64,000 nt of DNA from Haemophilus parainfluenzae (GTDB lineage Bacteria; Pseudomonadota; Gammaproteobacteria; Enterobacterales; Pasteurellaceae). The stretch spans positions 1,967,501 to 2,031,500 of the forward strand of contig NZ_CP063120.1 of assembly GCF_014931395.1 (NCBI RefSeq). The letters run 5' to 3'. Below are positions 16,405 to 24,723 of the stretch, one piece after another. The position numbers and the translations under genes were made by a program. Below the pieces are notes generated by a model, which was given only the letters and a program-made list of their open reading frames with translations, was not told the origin of the DNA and did no database searches. How positions within the stretch are numbered: position 1 is the first letter of the stretch; the number at the start of each line of letters is the position of its first letter.

Positions 16405-17577
16405 TTACATGCTATACCTAATTTTACAATTTGGTAATGCACTTTGAAGTTGATGATACTCATCACTGTCAGGCTCTATACTGTAGTAATCAAAATTCTT
16501 AGTATCTTCTAAATAAAGGGTGTCTAAATTAGGCAAAGACGCTAATTTAGCTAATAATTGAATATCTACTTTATTACCTGAAAGGTCTAATTCTTTAATA
16601 CTAGAGAATGAAATTATCAAATCTATTACATCTTCTTTTACAGACTCATCCCAATCCCTGAATGAAAGTGATGATACATTAAGGCTTTTTAATGTAGCAA
16701 GATTACTAATATCTTCGTAAGTACCAACATGTAGATTAATTACACAATTTGGTAATTTATCACCTAATGAGGCTAACATACTACACTCATCAGCACTCCA
16801 ATCACCCGAATATGGTACAGAAAGAGTTCTTAAATTAGTCAACGAGGATAATTTTTCTAGAGCATCCCCAGAAACACTATTAGTAGTAAGATCCAGTTCT
16901 TTTAGTTGAGGAATTTGAGCAAGCAAATCAATTTCCTCCGAACCAAAACCGCCCCCCCAACCATGAAACGATAATGAAGACAATTGCTTAATATGTGATA
17001 ATTTAGGTAACTCTCTAATATTAAAAACATTATCTGGAATGACAAATTTATGAGTTATTCCAGGTTCAAAATTACCATCAGAGAAATGCACACCTACAAT
17101 ATAATCTTTCAAATAGAAAGCGATTGCCCCATTTCTATCATAAAGATCTAGTTCTGTAGAAATTTCCTCACTTAAATCATCATATTCCGGAGTTAGTCCA
17201 TGGTCTTCATCAAGAAATTCATCTTTAATATTCCATAACACAATATATTTTAGTGTGTCTGATAATCCACACCACCATTCCCAATCCTCATCAGAAATAT
17301 ACTCTGTAGTATCAGTGATAAGTTCTTCTGGGAATTTATCCTCTGCTAGTTTTGTAGTTTCTCTACGGGTATCAACGCCGTTGATGAAATTAATTAATCG
17401 ATGGCCAAAATAACGAGTATTCCAGTCATCAGAATATTCAAAACCAAGATCTTCAGAAATTTCTCTTAACATGCTCCGTGTTTTTCTGTCACGGCATCTG
17501 ATAGTAACGGTATAATCTTCAGCAGATTCGATAATTAAATCTTTATAAATTGCACAGCTTCTAATTTTTTTAGACAT
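16405..17577 (-). CDS. Leucine-rich-repeat protein of unknown function
   Basis: The 390-residue protein has an acidic N-terminal half (residues 1-190) without a recognised domain. About six leucine-rich repeats follow: LSHIKQLSSLSFHGW, IPQLKELDLTTNSV, LTNLRTLSVPYSG, LATLKSLNVSSLSF, FSSIKELDLSGNKV, LPNLDTLYLEDT. There is no signal peptide or membrane helix, so it is probably cytoplasmic and binds a protein. AGAGGTAG precedes the ATG. It lies 13 bases after the 19-residue-repeat gene and should share its transcript. The pair could be an effector/immunity or regulatory set; this is speculation. Base composition is AT-rich, with no uptake words. Confidence 0.65.
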   Translation of the reverse strand: MSKKIRSCAIYKDLIIESAEDYTVTIRCRDRKTRSMLREISEDLGFEYSDDWNTRYFGHRLINFINGVDTRRETTKLAEDKFPEELITDTTEYISDEDWEWWCGLSDTLKYIVLWNIKDEFLDEDHGLTPEYDDLSEEISTELDLYDRNGAIAFYLKDYIVGVHFSDGNFEPGITHKFVIPDNVFNIRELPKLSHIKQLSSLSFHGWGGGFGSEEIDLLAQIPQLKELDLTTNSVSGDALEKLSSLTNLRTLSVPYSGDWSADECSMLASLGDKLPNCVINLHVGTYEDISNLATLKSLNVSSLSFRDWDESVKEDVIDLIISFSSIKELDLSGNKVDIQLLAKLASLPNLDTLYLEDTKNFDYYSIEPDSDEYHQLQSALPNCKIRYSM

Positions 17578-17590
17578 AACTACCTCTCTC

Positions 17591-17908
17591 TTACCAAAGT
17601 TTTAAAACAACTTGACCAAAAGCAACTAAAATTGAGTGCCCATTAAACTCATAAGTATTACTCGAATTTGAACTAAATTGAGGTTTAATTTTATTCCCTT
17701 CAATTACCCAACTATTTTGTGAATTAGCTGAAAATTGAGGTTTTAATTCACGTCCGTCATACACCCAAGTATTTTTTGATGTTGCAGAAAATTTAGGTTT
17801 TAGATAACGACTGTCATATACCCAAGTATTTTGTGAAGTTGCTCCTGATTTAGGTTTTAACTCACGCCCATCACAAGACCATTTACTTGATAATTCAATT
17901 TTTGGCAT
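17591..17908 (-). CDS. Protein built of four 19-residue repeats
   Basis: The 105-residue protein consists of a 7-residue leader, four tandem 19-residue units (residues 8-83) and a different 22-residue tail. The unit has the pattern [N/S]-[T/K/S]-W-V-Y-D-[G/S]-R-x-L-K-P-x-F-S-A-[T/N]-S-[Q/K]. Conserved W, D/E, G, K-P and S suggest a beta-hairpin or small beta-solenoid unit. There is no signal peptide. GGAGT precedes the ATG. It is the first gene of a two-gene operon with the LRR protein and lies behind strong palindromes. I do not recognise the family. Confidence 0.65.
   Translation of the reverse strand: MPKIELSSKWSCDGRELKPKSGATSQNTWVYDSRYLKPKFSATSKNTWVYDGRELKPQFSANSQNSWVIEGNKIKPQFSSNSSNTYEFNGHSILVAFGQVVLKLW
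17660..17887 (-). repeat. Four tandem 57-bp coding repeats
   Basis: The repeat units of the 105-residue protein are visible at DNA level, sharing blocks such as ACCCAAGTATTTT (plus strand) every 57 bases. The two middle units are most alike and the last is most diverged. Confidence 0.8.
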
Positions 17909-18215
17909 GTTTTACTCCGATTCCTTATGTTAAATGTTAATTAAAAATATTTTTATCAGTGTTTGTTTAGTTGGTATGTCAATACCAACTAAAAGAAGTA
18001 TACTTCTTGGTATAAAATATATTTAAAACAATTAGTTATGCCTTTAATTATACCTAGAGCCAATTACTCGATTACGCGACTAACTCAGCAAATTCTCCCT
18101 ATAAAATTTTGTAAAAAAAACTGCCATTGAGGACTGATAAATCTGTCAATGATTCAATTTTTAAAAAATATCTAAAATTTTTCTTGATCTTTATATAATT
18201 AAATATATAATGAAG
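17909..18215. promoter_or_regulatory. AT-rich non-coding region with nested palindromes
   Basis: No gene is visible here. AGTTGGTA and TACCAACT (17969-17990) form a perfect 8-base inverted repeat. Three bases on, AAGAAGTATACTTCTT (17993-18008) is a perfect 16-base palindrome. TTGGTA at 18007-18012 repeats the arm of the first repeat. They lie 60-100 bases upstream of the repeat-protein operon and are candidate operators. The remainder (18013-18183) is AT-rich without clear features. Confidence 0.5.
18184..18211 (+). promoter_or_regulatory. Predicted promoter of the candidate small RNA
   Basis: TTGATC (18184-18189), 16-base spacer, TATAAT (18206-18211). The -10 is a perfect consensus. Predicted start is near 18218. 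Confidence 0.55.
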
Positions 18216-18217
18216 TC

Positions 18218-18315
18218 GTTTTAAGGTTTTAGATAGTAAACTTGTGTTATGACAGACACACTACTGGCTAGTGCATTCCCCCCACTCACTCCTTTTGCAC
18301 TAGCCATTTTTTTTT
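18218..18315 (+). ncRNA. Candidate small RNA with C-rich terminator loop
   Basis: No coding gene on this strand lies between lpxL (ending 15579) and 18360, yet a strong terminator occurs at 18265-18315: TGGCTAGTGCA pairs perfectly with TGCACTAGCCA around a 20-base loop, followed by nine T. The loop contains CCCCCCACTCACTCC, an open pyrimidine-rich stretch that could pair with Shine-Dalgarno regions. With the promoter at 18184-18211 this gives a transcript of about 98 bases. It might instead be a leader or attenuator of the Nif3-like gene, which starts 45 bases later. Confidence 0.55.
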
Positions 18316-18359
18316 AAATCCCTTACCATATCTCACCTTTTTCTTTTCTCTCAAAAATA

Positions 18360-19115
18360 ATGAACAATCTAGAACTTGAACGTTTACTAAACGAAAAACT
18401 TAGCACAGATAGAATCAATGATTACGCGCCTAACGGTTTACAAGTGGAAGGTAAAGCAGAAATCCAAAAAATCATTACAGGCGTCACCGCAAGCCAAGCT
18501 TTGATTGATTATGCCGTTGCACAACAAGCTGATGCGGTACTTGTCCACCATGGCTATTTTTGGAAAAGTGAAAATCCTTGTATTCGCGGCATGAAAGGAA
18601 AACGTATCAAAACCTTGCTTGTGAATGACATTAATTTATACGGCTACCACTTGCCTTTGGATGTTCATCCAGAATTAGGCAACAACGCAAAACTTGCTCA
18701 GTTATTAGGGATTGGCGATCTTCAACCTTTAGAAAATAGCTCAACCAGCATTCCTGTTTGGGGAACGTTAAAAGATCCCGTTACTGCTGAAGAATTTGCG
18801 CAACGTATTGAACAAGTGCTTCATCGTAAACCGTTAATTTGCAAGGAAAACGGACCGCACTTAATCCGTAAAGTAGGCATTTGTACCGGTGGCGGACAAG
18901 GCTATATTGATTTAGCGGCAGCACAAGGTTGTGATGCCTTCATTACCGGTGAGGTTTCGGAGCAAACAATTCACTCTGCGCGTGAGCAAGGTATTCATTT
19001 CTTTGCGGCTGGTCATCATGCGACTGAACGCTACGGTATCAAAGCATTAGGTGAATGGTTGGTAACGGAATATGGTCTGGATGTAGAATTTAAAGATATT
19101 GATAATCCAGCCTAA
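18360..19115 (+). CDS. Nif3-like dinuclear metal-centre protein (YbgI family)
   Basis: The 251-residue protein closely resembles E. coli YbgI. Visible metal-ligand motifs are VHHGYFWK, LPLDVHPELGNNA and the C-terminal GHHATERYG. The conserved DYAPNGLQVEGK lies near the N-terminus. YbgI forms a toroidal hexamer with two metals per subunit; its reaction is not established (GTP cyclohydrolase I type 2-like or a hydrolase have been proposed). No clear Shine-Dalgarno sequence precedes the ATG. It lies directly after the small-RNA terminator and before fabI. Confidence 0.92.
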   Translation: MNNLELERLLNEKLSTDRINDYAPNGLQVEGKAEIQKIITGVTASQALIDYAVAQQADAVLVHHGYFWKSENPCIRGMKGKRIKTLLVNDINLYGYHLPLDVHPELGNNAKLAQLLGIGDLQPLENSSTSIPVWGTLKDPVTAEEFAQRIEQVLHRKPLICKENGPHLIRKVGICTGGGQGYIDLAAAQGCDAFITGEVSEQTIHSAREQGIHFFAAGHHATERYGIKALGEWLVTEYGLDVEFKDIDNPA

Positions 19116-19200
19116 CTGGTACAAAGTGTGATTGATTGCCGAAAGCATACAAAACAAGTATAATCTTGTCGATTTTTTTAACTCAAACATAGGAAAAAAT

Positions 19201-19989
19201 ATGGGTTTCTTAACTGGTAAACGTATTTTAGTAACAGGTCTTGCAAGCAACCGTTCTATCGCTTACGGGATCGCAAAAGCAATGAAAGAACAAGGTGCTG
19301 AACTTGCTTTCACTTATTTAAACGATAAATTACAACCGCGCGTAGAAGAATTTGCAAAAGAATTTGGTTCTGACATCGTACTTCCTTTAGACGTAGCGAC
19401 CGATGAAAGCATCCAAAACTGCTTTGCTGAATTAAGCAAACGTTGGGAAAAATTTGATGGTTTCGTACACGCTATCGCATTCGCACCAGGTGACCAATTA
19501 GATGGCGATTACGTAAATGCGGCAACTCGTGAAGGTTACCGTATCGCTCACGATATTAGTGCATTCAGTTTCGTTGCTATGGCACAAGCGGCTCGTCCTT
19601 ACTTAAATCCAAATGCAGCGTTATTAACCCTTTCTTACTTAGGTGCAGAGCGCGCAATTCCTAACTACAACGTCATGTGTTTAGCGAAAGCATCTCTTGA
19701 AGCGGCAACTCGCGTAATGGCAGCTGATTTAGGTAAAGAAGGTATTCGTGTGAATGCAATTTCTGCAGGTCCAATCCGTACCTTAGCAGCATCAGGTATT
19801 AAAAACTTCAAGAAAATGCTTTCTGCATTTGAGAAAACTGCCGCATTACGCCGCACAGTTACTATCGAAGATGTGGGTAACTCAGCAGCATTCTTATGCT
19901 CTGATTTAGCATCGGGTATTACCGGTGAAATCGTTCACGTAGATGCAGGTTTCAGCATCACTGCAATGGGCGAATTAGGCGAAGAATAA
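19201..19989 (+). CDS. fabI: Enoyl-[acyl-carrier-protein] reductase (NADH)
   Basis: I start the gene at ATG 19201 (GGAAAAAAT before it), giving 262 residues, the normal FabI length; the longer frame from 19132 adds an unrelated leader. The short-chain dehydrogenase fold shows the cofactor loop [13 protein letters not shown]. The catalytic segment is [18 protein letters not shown], with the tyrosine and lysine of the family. FabI performs the last reduction in each round of type II fatty-acid elongation and is the triclosan target. It is monocistronic, with a terminator after it. Confidence 0.97.
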   Translation: MGFLTGKRILVTGLASNRSIAYGIAKAMKEQGAELAFTYLNDKLQPRVEEFAKEFGSDIVLPLDVATDESIQNCFAELSKRWEKFDGFVHAIAFAPGDQLDGDYVNAATREGYRIAHDISAFSFVAMAQAARPYLNPNAALLTLSYLGAERAIPNYNVMCLAKASLEAATRVMAADLGKEGIRVNAISAGPIRTLAASGIKNFKKMLSAFEKTAALRRTVTIEDVGNSAAFLCSDLASGITGEIVHVDAGFSITAMGELGEE

Positions 19990-20010
19990 TTTTTCGTACA
20001 ATCTATTTTT

Positions 20011-20046
20011 AGGCAGGCTTTTCAGTCTGCCTTTTCTCTTTTTTTA
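20011..20046 (+). terminator. Terminator of fabI
   Basis: GGCAG (20012-20016) pairs with CTGCC (20027-20031), with an A/T-extended stem, followed by TTTTCTCTTTTTTT. Confidence 0.7.
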
Positions 20047-20055
20047 AATATAACT

Positions 20056-22035
20056 ATGTTCCAAGATAATCCATTACTCGCACAACTTAAGCAACAAATC
20101 CACGACAGCAAAGAACACGTTGAAGGCGTGGTAAAAAGTACTGATAAAGCTTATGGTTTTTTAGAGTGCGATAAAAAAAGCTACTTTATTGCCCCACCTG
20201 CAATGAAAAAAGTGATGCACGGTGACAAAATCAAAGCCACCATTGAAAAGCAAGGCGATAAAGAGCAAGCTGAACCTGAAGAATTAATTGAGCCAATGCT
20301 CACTCGCTTTATTGCCAAAGTGCGGTTCAATAAAGACAAGAAATTGCAAGTTTTGGTTGATCATCCAAGTATCAACCAACCCATTAGTGCGCAACAAGCT
20401 AAATCCGTAAAAGAAGAATTACAAGAGGGCGACTGGGTCGTCGCAAATTTGAAAACGCACCCATTACGTGATGATCGCTTTTTCTATGCCACTATCAATC
20501 AATTTATCTGCCGTGCTGATGATGAATTAGCTCCTTGGTGGGTGACATTGGCACGTCATGAGCAATCTCGTCATCCGGTACAAGGTGCAGAAAGCTATGA
20601 GATGTTAGATCAACAAACACGTGAAGATCTGACCGTACTTCATTTTGTCACCATTGACTCTGAAAGCACACAGGATATGGACGATGCCCTTTACATCGAA
20701 CCTATCGAGCAAAATGGTACACAAATCGGCTGGCGATTAGTCGTCGCCATTGCGGATCCCACAGCTTACATTGCATTAGATTCACAAATTGAAAAAGATG
20801 CGAAACAGCGTTGTTTCACCAATTATTTGCCTGGCTTCAACATCCCAATGTTGCCGCGTGAATTGTCTGATGAATTATGCTCATTAATGGCAAATGAAAC
20901 TCGTCCTGCTTTAGTATGTTACATTGAAACGGATCTTGCTGGTAACATCACGGCTAAACCGCATTTTGTATCGGCTTATGTACAATCTAAAGCAAAATTA
21001 GCCTATAACAAGATTTCAGATTATTTAGAACAAGTACCGGATGCATGGCAACCGGAAACACCTGAAATTGCCCAGCAAATTGATTGGTTACATCAATTTA
21101 CTCAAGCGCGTATTCAATGGCGTAAAACCCATTCATTGTTATTTAAAGAGAAACCAGATTACTCCTTTATTCTCGCTGAGAATGGCAAAGTGCAAGAAAT
21201 TAAAGCGGAATATCGTCGTATTGCAAATCAAATCGTGGAAGAATCCATGATCATTGCCAACATTTGTGCCGCTCAATTCTTAGCGGAGCATGCTAAAGCT
21301 GGTATTTTCAATACACACACTGGTTTTGATAAGAAATTCTTAGAAAATGCCCATAATTTCTTAATGGCAAATTTAGCCAATGAAGAAAATCAAGCTGAAC
21401 TTGCTGAACGTTATTCGGTGGAAAATTTGGCAACCTTAAAAGGTTATTGCCAAATGCGTCATGATATTGAACCGATTGAAGGTGACTATTTAGAATTCCG
21501 TTTACGTCGTTATTTAACCTTTGCGGAGTTTAAATCCGAACTTGCTCCACATTTTGGGCTTGGATTAGAAGGTTATGCGACCTGGACATCGCCTATCCGT
21601 AAATATTCCGATATGGTGAACCATCGTTTAATTAAAGCCGTGCTCACACAGCAAGCTTGTGAAAAACCACAAGATGAAGTCCTTGCTCGCTTGCAAGAAG
21701 CCCGTCGCCAAAATCGCTTGGTTGAACGCGATATCGCAGACTGGTTATATTGTCGCTATCTTGCTGACAAAGTCGCTGAAAATGCTGAATTTGATGCAGA
21801 AGTGCAAGATGTGATGCGTGGTGGTTTACGTGTTCAATTATTAGAAAATGGTGCATCCATGTTCGTACCAGCTTCCACGTTGCATCCAAATAAAGATGAA
21901 ATGCAAGTGAATGCTGATGAATTAGCACTGTATATTCAAGGGGAACGCCGTTACAAAATCGGTGATTTGGTGAAAGTGAAACTTACCGAAGTACGAGAAG
22001 AAACTCGTAGTATTATCGGCCAATTAATCATTTAA
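20056..22035 (+). CDS. rnb: Exoribonuclease II
   Basis: The 659-residue processive 3'-5' exoribonuclease degrades unstructured mRNA to nucleoside monophosphates. It has N-terminal cold-shock-like domains (from residue 20, VKSTDKAYGFLECD) and a central RNB catalytic domain with the metal-binding aspartates in DSESTQDMDDALYI. The conserved TSPIRKYSDMVNHR follows, then a C-terminal S1 domain (residues 565-659). Length and order match E. coli RNase II rather than the longer RNase R. It has its own terminator downstream and sits right behind fabI. Confidence 0.96.
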   Translation: MFQDNPLLAQLKQQIHDSKEHVEGVVKSTDKAYGFLECDKKSYFIAPPAMKKVMHGDKIKATIEKQGDKEQAEPEELIEPMLTRFIAKVRFNKDKKLQVLVDHPSINQPISAQQAKSVKEELQEGDWVVANLKTHPLRDDRFFYATINQFICRADDELAPWWVTLARHEQSRHPVQGAESYEMLDQQTREDLTVLHFVTIDSESTQDMDDALYIEPIEQNGTQIGWRLVVAIADPTAYIALDSQIEKDAKQRCFTNYLPGFNIPMLPRELSDELCSLMANETRPALVCYIETDLAGNITAKPHFVSAYVQSKAKLAYNKISDYLEQVPDAWQPETPEIAQQIDWLHQFTQARIQWRKTHSLLFKEKPDYSFILAENGKVQEIKAEYRRIANQIVEESMIIANICAAQFLAEHAKAGIFNTHTGFDKKFLENAHNFLMANLANEENQAELAERYSVENLATLKGYCQMRHDIEPIEGDYLEFRLRRYLTFAEFKSELAPHFGLGLEGYATWTSPIRKYSDMVNHRLIKAVLTQQACEKPQDEVLARLQEARRQNRLVERDIADWLYCRYLADKVAENAEFDAEVQDVMRGGLRVQLLENGASMFVPASTLHPNKDEMQVNADELALYIQGERRYKIGDLVKVKLTEVREETRSIIGQLII

Positions 22036-22060
22036 TGACCACTTCCATTCTAACACTAGA

Positions 22061-22096
22061 AATACCGCTCGTTATATAACGGACGGTATTTTTTTA
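22061..22096 (+). terminator. Terminator of rnb
   Basis: AATACCG pairs with CGGTATT around an inner perfect palindrome CGTTATATAACG (22070-22081), followed by a T-run. Confidence 0.75.
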
Positions 22097-22201
22097 TAGA
22101 GCTAAAATTGTGGAAATTTTTTCTACGTTGATAGTATCAAATAAAAAGATTTTTAGGGTAGATTGAAGATGAGCAATATAGAAATGAGTTATTGATATAA
22201 T

Positions 22202-22224
22202 ATCCCCGCCTTGAAGGCGGGGAT
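22202..22224. terminator. GC-rich hairpin downstream of the maltose PTS gene
   Basis: TCCCCGCC and GGCGGGGA form a perfect stem around TTGAA in an otherwise AT-rich stretch, 22 bases beyond the PTS stop codon. There is no T-run on the minus strand, so it may be a processed 3' end or part of a repeat family rather than a classical terminator. Confidence 0.5.
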
Positions 22225-22245
22225 AAAGTAGATATTTAGGTAGAA

Positions 22246-23910
22246 TTACATTTTAGGAATTTCTACGCCCGATGAAAGCACGTCTTGAATATCGGATTTT
22301 AAGACATCTGCTTTTGGTCCATAAATCGCTTGGATACCAGAGCCTTTCACGATAAAGCCCATTGCACCTGCTTGTTTCCAACTTGCTTCATCCCCCACTA
22401 ACTCTGGATTATGTACGGTGATACGTAAACGTGTCATACAAGCATCCACATCTGCAATATTATTACGTCCACCAAGTAAGTTGATGATTTGGATAACTTG
22501 TGCGCTAGCATTCGCAACTTTCGGTTCATCGCTAGAAGTTTCATCTGAACCTTTTGCATCATAGTTACCATTACGGCCTGCTGTGGCAAGATTAAATTTC
22601 TTAATCATAAAATTCGCGATAAAGAACATGGCCACTGCAAACAGGATGGATACCCAAATAAAGTTGATCACATCCATACCAATGCCGGCTTTAATCGCCA
22701 TTGGTGTACGAGTTAAGAACTCAATGTTACCGAATGAATGCACACGTAAGTCCACAATATCTGCCATGGCGAAAGCACAACCTTGTACTAACGCATAAAC
22801 AATATAAAGCGGTAAAGCGACAAACATAAACATGTATTCGATTGGCTCTGTTACGCCTGTTAAGAACACCGCAAGTGCAGAAGAAAGGAAAATCCCTTTA
22901 TAGAGTTTTTTCTTGTCTTCATCCACATTGATATACATTGCGAGAGTCAAGCCCATTAAGATACCGGTTGAACCAATCATTTGTCCTACTTTGAAGCGAG
23001 CAGGTGTCACAGTTGAAAGAAGTTCGTTATATTGCGCTAAATTACCTGCATCTTTAAGGTTGATTAAGTCAGTCACCCAGGCAAGCCAAAGTGGATCTTG
23101 ACCAAATACTTGTTTGCCTTGTTGTGCACCAGTTAAGAACTCATAAGTACCGCCTAATGAAGTGTAGTTCATTGGGATAGTCAACATGTGGTGTAAACCA
23201 AATGGAAGCAATAGACGTTCTAAGGTACCATAAATAAATGGTGCTAAAATTGGTGCTGAGTTTTGTGAGTTCGCAATCCATTGACCGAAATGATTAATTC
23301 CTGTTTGAACTAAAGGCCAGAATAATGATAGGAAGATCGCCACTAATACGGAACGATAAATGACAACGAAAGGAACAAAACGTTTACCATTAAAGAACGT
23401 TAATACTTCAGGTAATTTACGGAAATTGTAGTAACGATTGAAGGTTGTTGCCCCCACAAAACCCGCAATAATACCAACGAACACGCCCATATTTAACGCA
23501 GGTTGCCCAAGCACATTCACAAAGTAATTCGCCACAGGAATTTCACCGGCCAATATGGTACTTACGTGAGCATTTGGATCGGCTAGCATTTCAAGTTTCA
23601 CACCGAAAAAGTTACCGGTAATTAAGTTAATTAAAATGAAAGCAAGGCCAGCTGCAAATGCACCGCCTGCACGCTCATTTGCCCAGCTACCACCAATCGC
23701 TAACGCAAATAATAGATGGAGGTTACCGATAATCCCCCAACCAATTTGGGCGATAATGTTTCCGACAAGCGCTAGCCATTCAGCATCGCTAATCAAAGGC
23801 AGTGAGTTACCAATACTCACCATTAAACCCGCGGCTGGCATCACGGCAATCACAACCATTAGGCACTTACCGAATTTTTGCCAAAATTCAAAACTAAGCA
23901 TTTTTTTCAT
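22246..23910 (-). CDS. PTS EIICB permease, probable maltose/glucose type
   Basis: The 554-residue protein carries an EIIC membrane domain (residues 1-430). It has family motifs LERLLLPFGLHHMLTIPMNY and VTEPIEYMFMFVALPLY. A linker and an EIIB domain follow, with the phosphocysteine in DVDACMTRLRITVHN. No EIIA domain is present, so it must use EIIA-Glc (Crr) encoded elsewhere. It is the last gene of the operon malQ-glgP-phosphatase-PTS, 10 bases after the phosphatase gene. Maltose as substrate is inferred from these neighbours and from the probable maltose-6'-phosphate phosphatase; MalX and PtsG are the closest known types. Confidence 0.88.
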   Translation of the reverse strand: MKKMLSFEFWQKFGKCLMVVIAVMPAAGLMVSIGNSLPLISDAEWLALVGNIIAQIGWGIIGNLHLLFALAIGGSWANERAGGAFAAGLAFILINLITGNFFGVKLEMLADPNAHVSTILAGEIPVANYFVNVLGQPALNMGVFVGIIAGFVGATTFNRYYNFRKLPEVLTFFNGKRFVPFVVIYRSVLVAIFLSLFWPLVQTGINHFGQWIANSQNSAPILAPFIYGTLERLLLPFGLHHMLTIPMNYTSLGGTYEFLTGAQQGKQVFGQDPLWLAWVTDLINLKDAGNLAQYNELLSTVTPARFKVGQMIGSTGILMGLTLAMYINVDEDKKKLYKGIFLSSALAVFLTGVTEPIEYMFMFVALPLYIVYALVQGCAFAMADIVDLRVHSFGNIEFLTRTPMAIKAGIGMDVINFIWVSILFAVAMFFIANFMIKKFNLATAGRNGNYDAKGSDETSSDEPKVANASAQVIQIINLLGGRNNIADVDACMTRLRITVHNPELVGDEASWKQAGAMGFIVKGSGIQAIYGPKADVLKSDIQDVLSSGVEIPKM

Positions 23911-23920
23911 ATTGATTCTC

Positions 23921-24712
23921 CTACAAGATGAGAGCTACTTCTACGCCAAAATGGTCGGAAACAATCGGTTTATTTTTTCCATTAAAAATAACCTGACTGG
24001 ATAAAACCCTTTTTGCTTGGTTTAAAAAAATATAATCTAATCGCTTTTCTTCACTATGGCCTTTCCAGCCGTCAATCGCTTTCTCTACGGTGATGCCGCT
24101 ATCCTTCTGCTCTGCCATTTCAAATGTATCAAATAAGCCTAAGGATTTAATCTGCTGGTAAGCTTGCTGATCGCTTATTGCATCAGTATTGAAATCACCC
24201 ATCAGGATTTTAAGATTCGCACTTTGACTTCGCTCTACAATATAACGAACATTATCAAGTTGGTTTTCTCCATCACAATTTGGCAAATTGATATGGCAAG
24301 AATAACATTCAATTAACTGGCCCTGATATTCTACCGTCAAGCCAATGATTTTACGCGAGAGAATCGAGTCAAGACGTTGATGTTGGCTACAATAAAACGC
24401 ATCAATATCATAAACGGGCAAGCGCGTTAAAAACGCAATGCCCTCATCATATTTATCGTAACCAATATGCGAATTGCTCCAAAAAAGCGAGTATTTCTGT
24501 GCAACGCGTTGATTGATTTTATTTAACAGAATGACACCATAGTTATCTTGCTTTAACGTTGGCGAAATAGCAGGAGACGACATCAATTGATTAACCTCTT
24601 GTAAGGCAATGATGTCATAGCCCTTTTCGATAATAGTCTCCGCAAGAATCTCTATTTTTTCCGCTTGGTTAGCTTCTAACCAAGCGTGTACATTCAGGGT
24701 AAGTAGTTTCAT
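23921..24712 (-). CDS. EEP-family phosphatase, probable maltose-6'-phosphate phosphatase (MapP-like)
   Basis: The 263-residue protein shows the endonuclease/exonuclease/phosphatase motifs in order: TLNVHAW, ALQEVNQ, GDFNTDA, LDYIFLN and SDHFGVEV, with the metal and catalytic E, D, N and DH residues present. There is no signal peptide. It lies between a glucan phosphorylase gene and a sugar PTS gene, so a DNA repair role is unlikely. In Enterococcus and Lactobacillus a protein of this family, MapP, removes phosphate from maltose 6'-phosphate made by a maltose PTS. The same job here is inference from family plus context. Confidence 0.75.
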   Translation of the reverse strand: MKLLTLNVHAWLEANQAEKIEILAETIIEKGYDIIALQEVNQLMSSPAISPTLKQDNYGVILLNKINQRVAQKYSLFWSNSHIGYDKYDEGIAFLTRLPVYDIDAFYCSQHQRLDSILSRKIIGLTVEYQGQLIECYSCHINLPNCDGENQLDNVRYIVERSQSANLKILMGDFNTDAISDQQAYQQIKSLGLFDTFEMAEQKDSGITVEKAIDGWKGHSEEKRLDYIFLNQAKRVLSSQVIFNGKNKPIVSDHFGVEVALIL

Positions 24713-24723
24713 TGCTTCCCCCC

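Noticed and set aside
17660..17887. 57-base repeats as a CRISPR array
   Set aside because: Units are contiguous, in frame, diverge gradually and encode a repeated peptide; there are no unique spacers.
19132..19200. Upstream start of fabI
   Set aside because: The added 23 residues do not belong to the FabI fold; ATG 19201 has a good ribosome site and gives the family length.
22070..22081. CGTTATATAACG palindrome as a fifth ModE site
   Set aside because: The half-sites abut with no 6-base spacer and lie inside the rnb terminator stem, away from any promoter.
22202..22224. GC-rich hairpin as the end of an IS200/IS605 element
   Set aside because: No transposase gene or partner end is nearby; the position just behind the PTS gene suggests a transcript 3' end.
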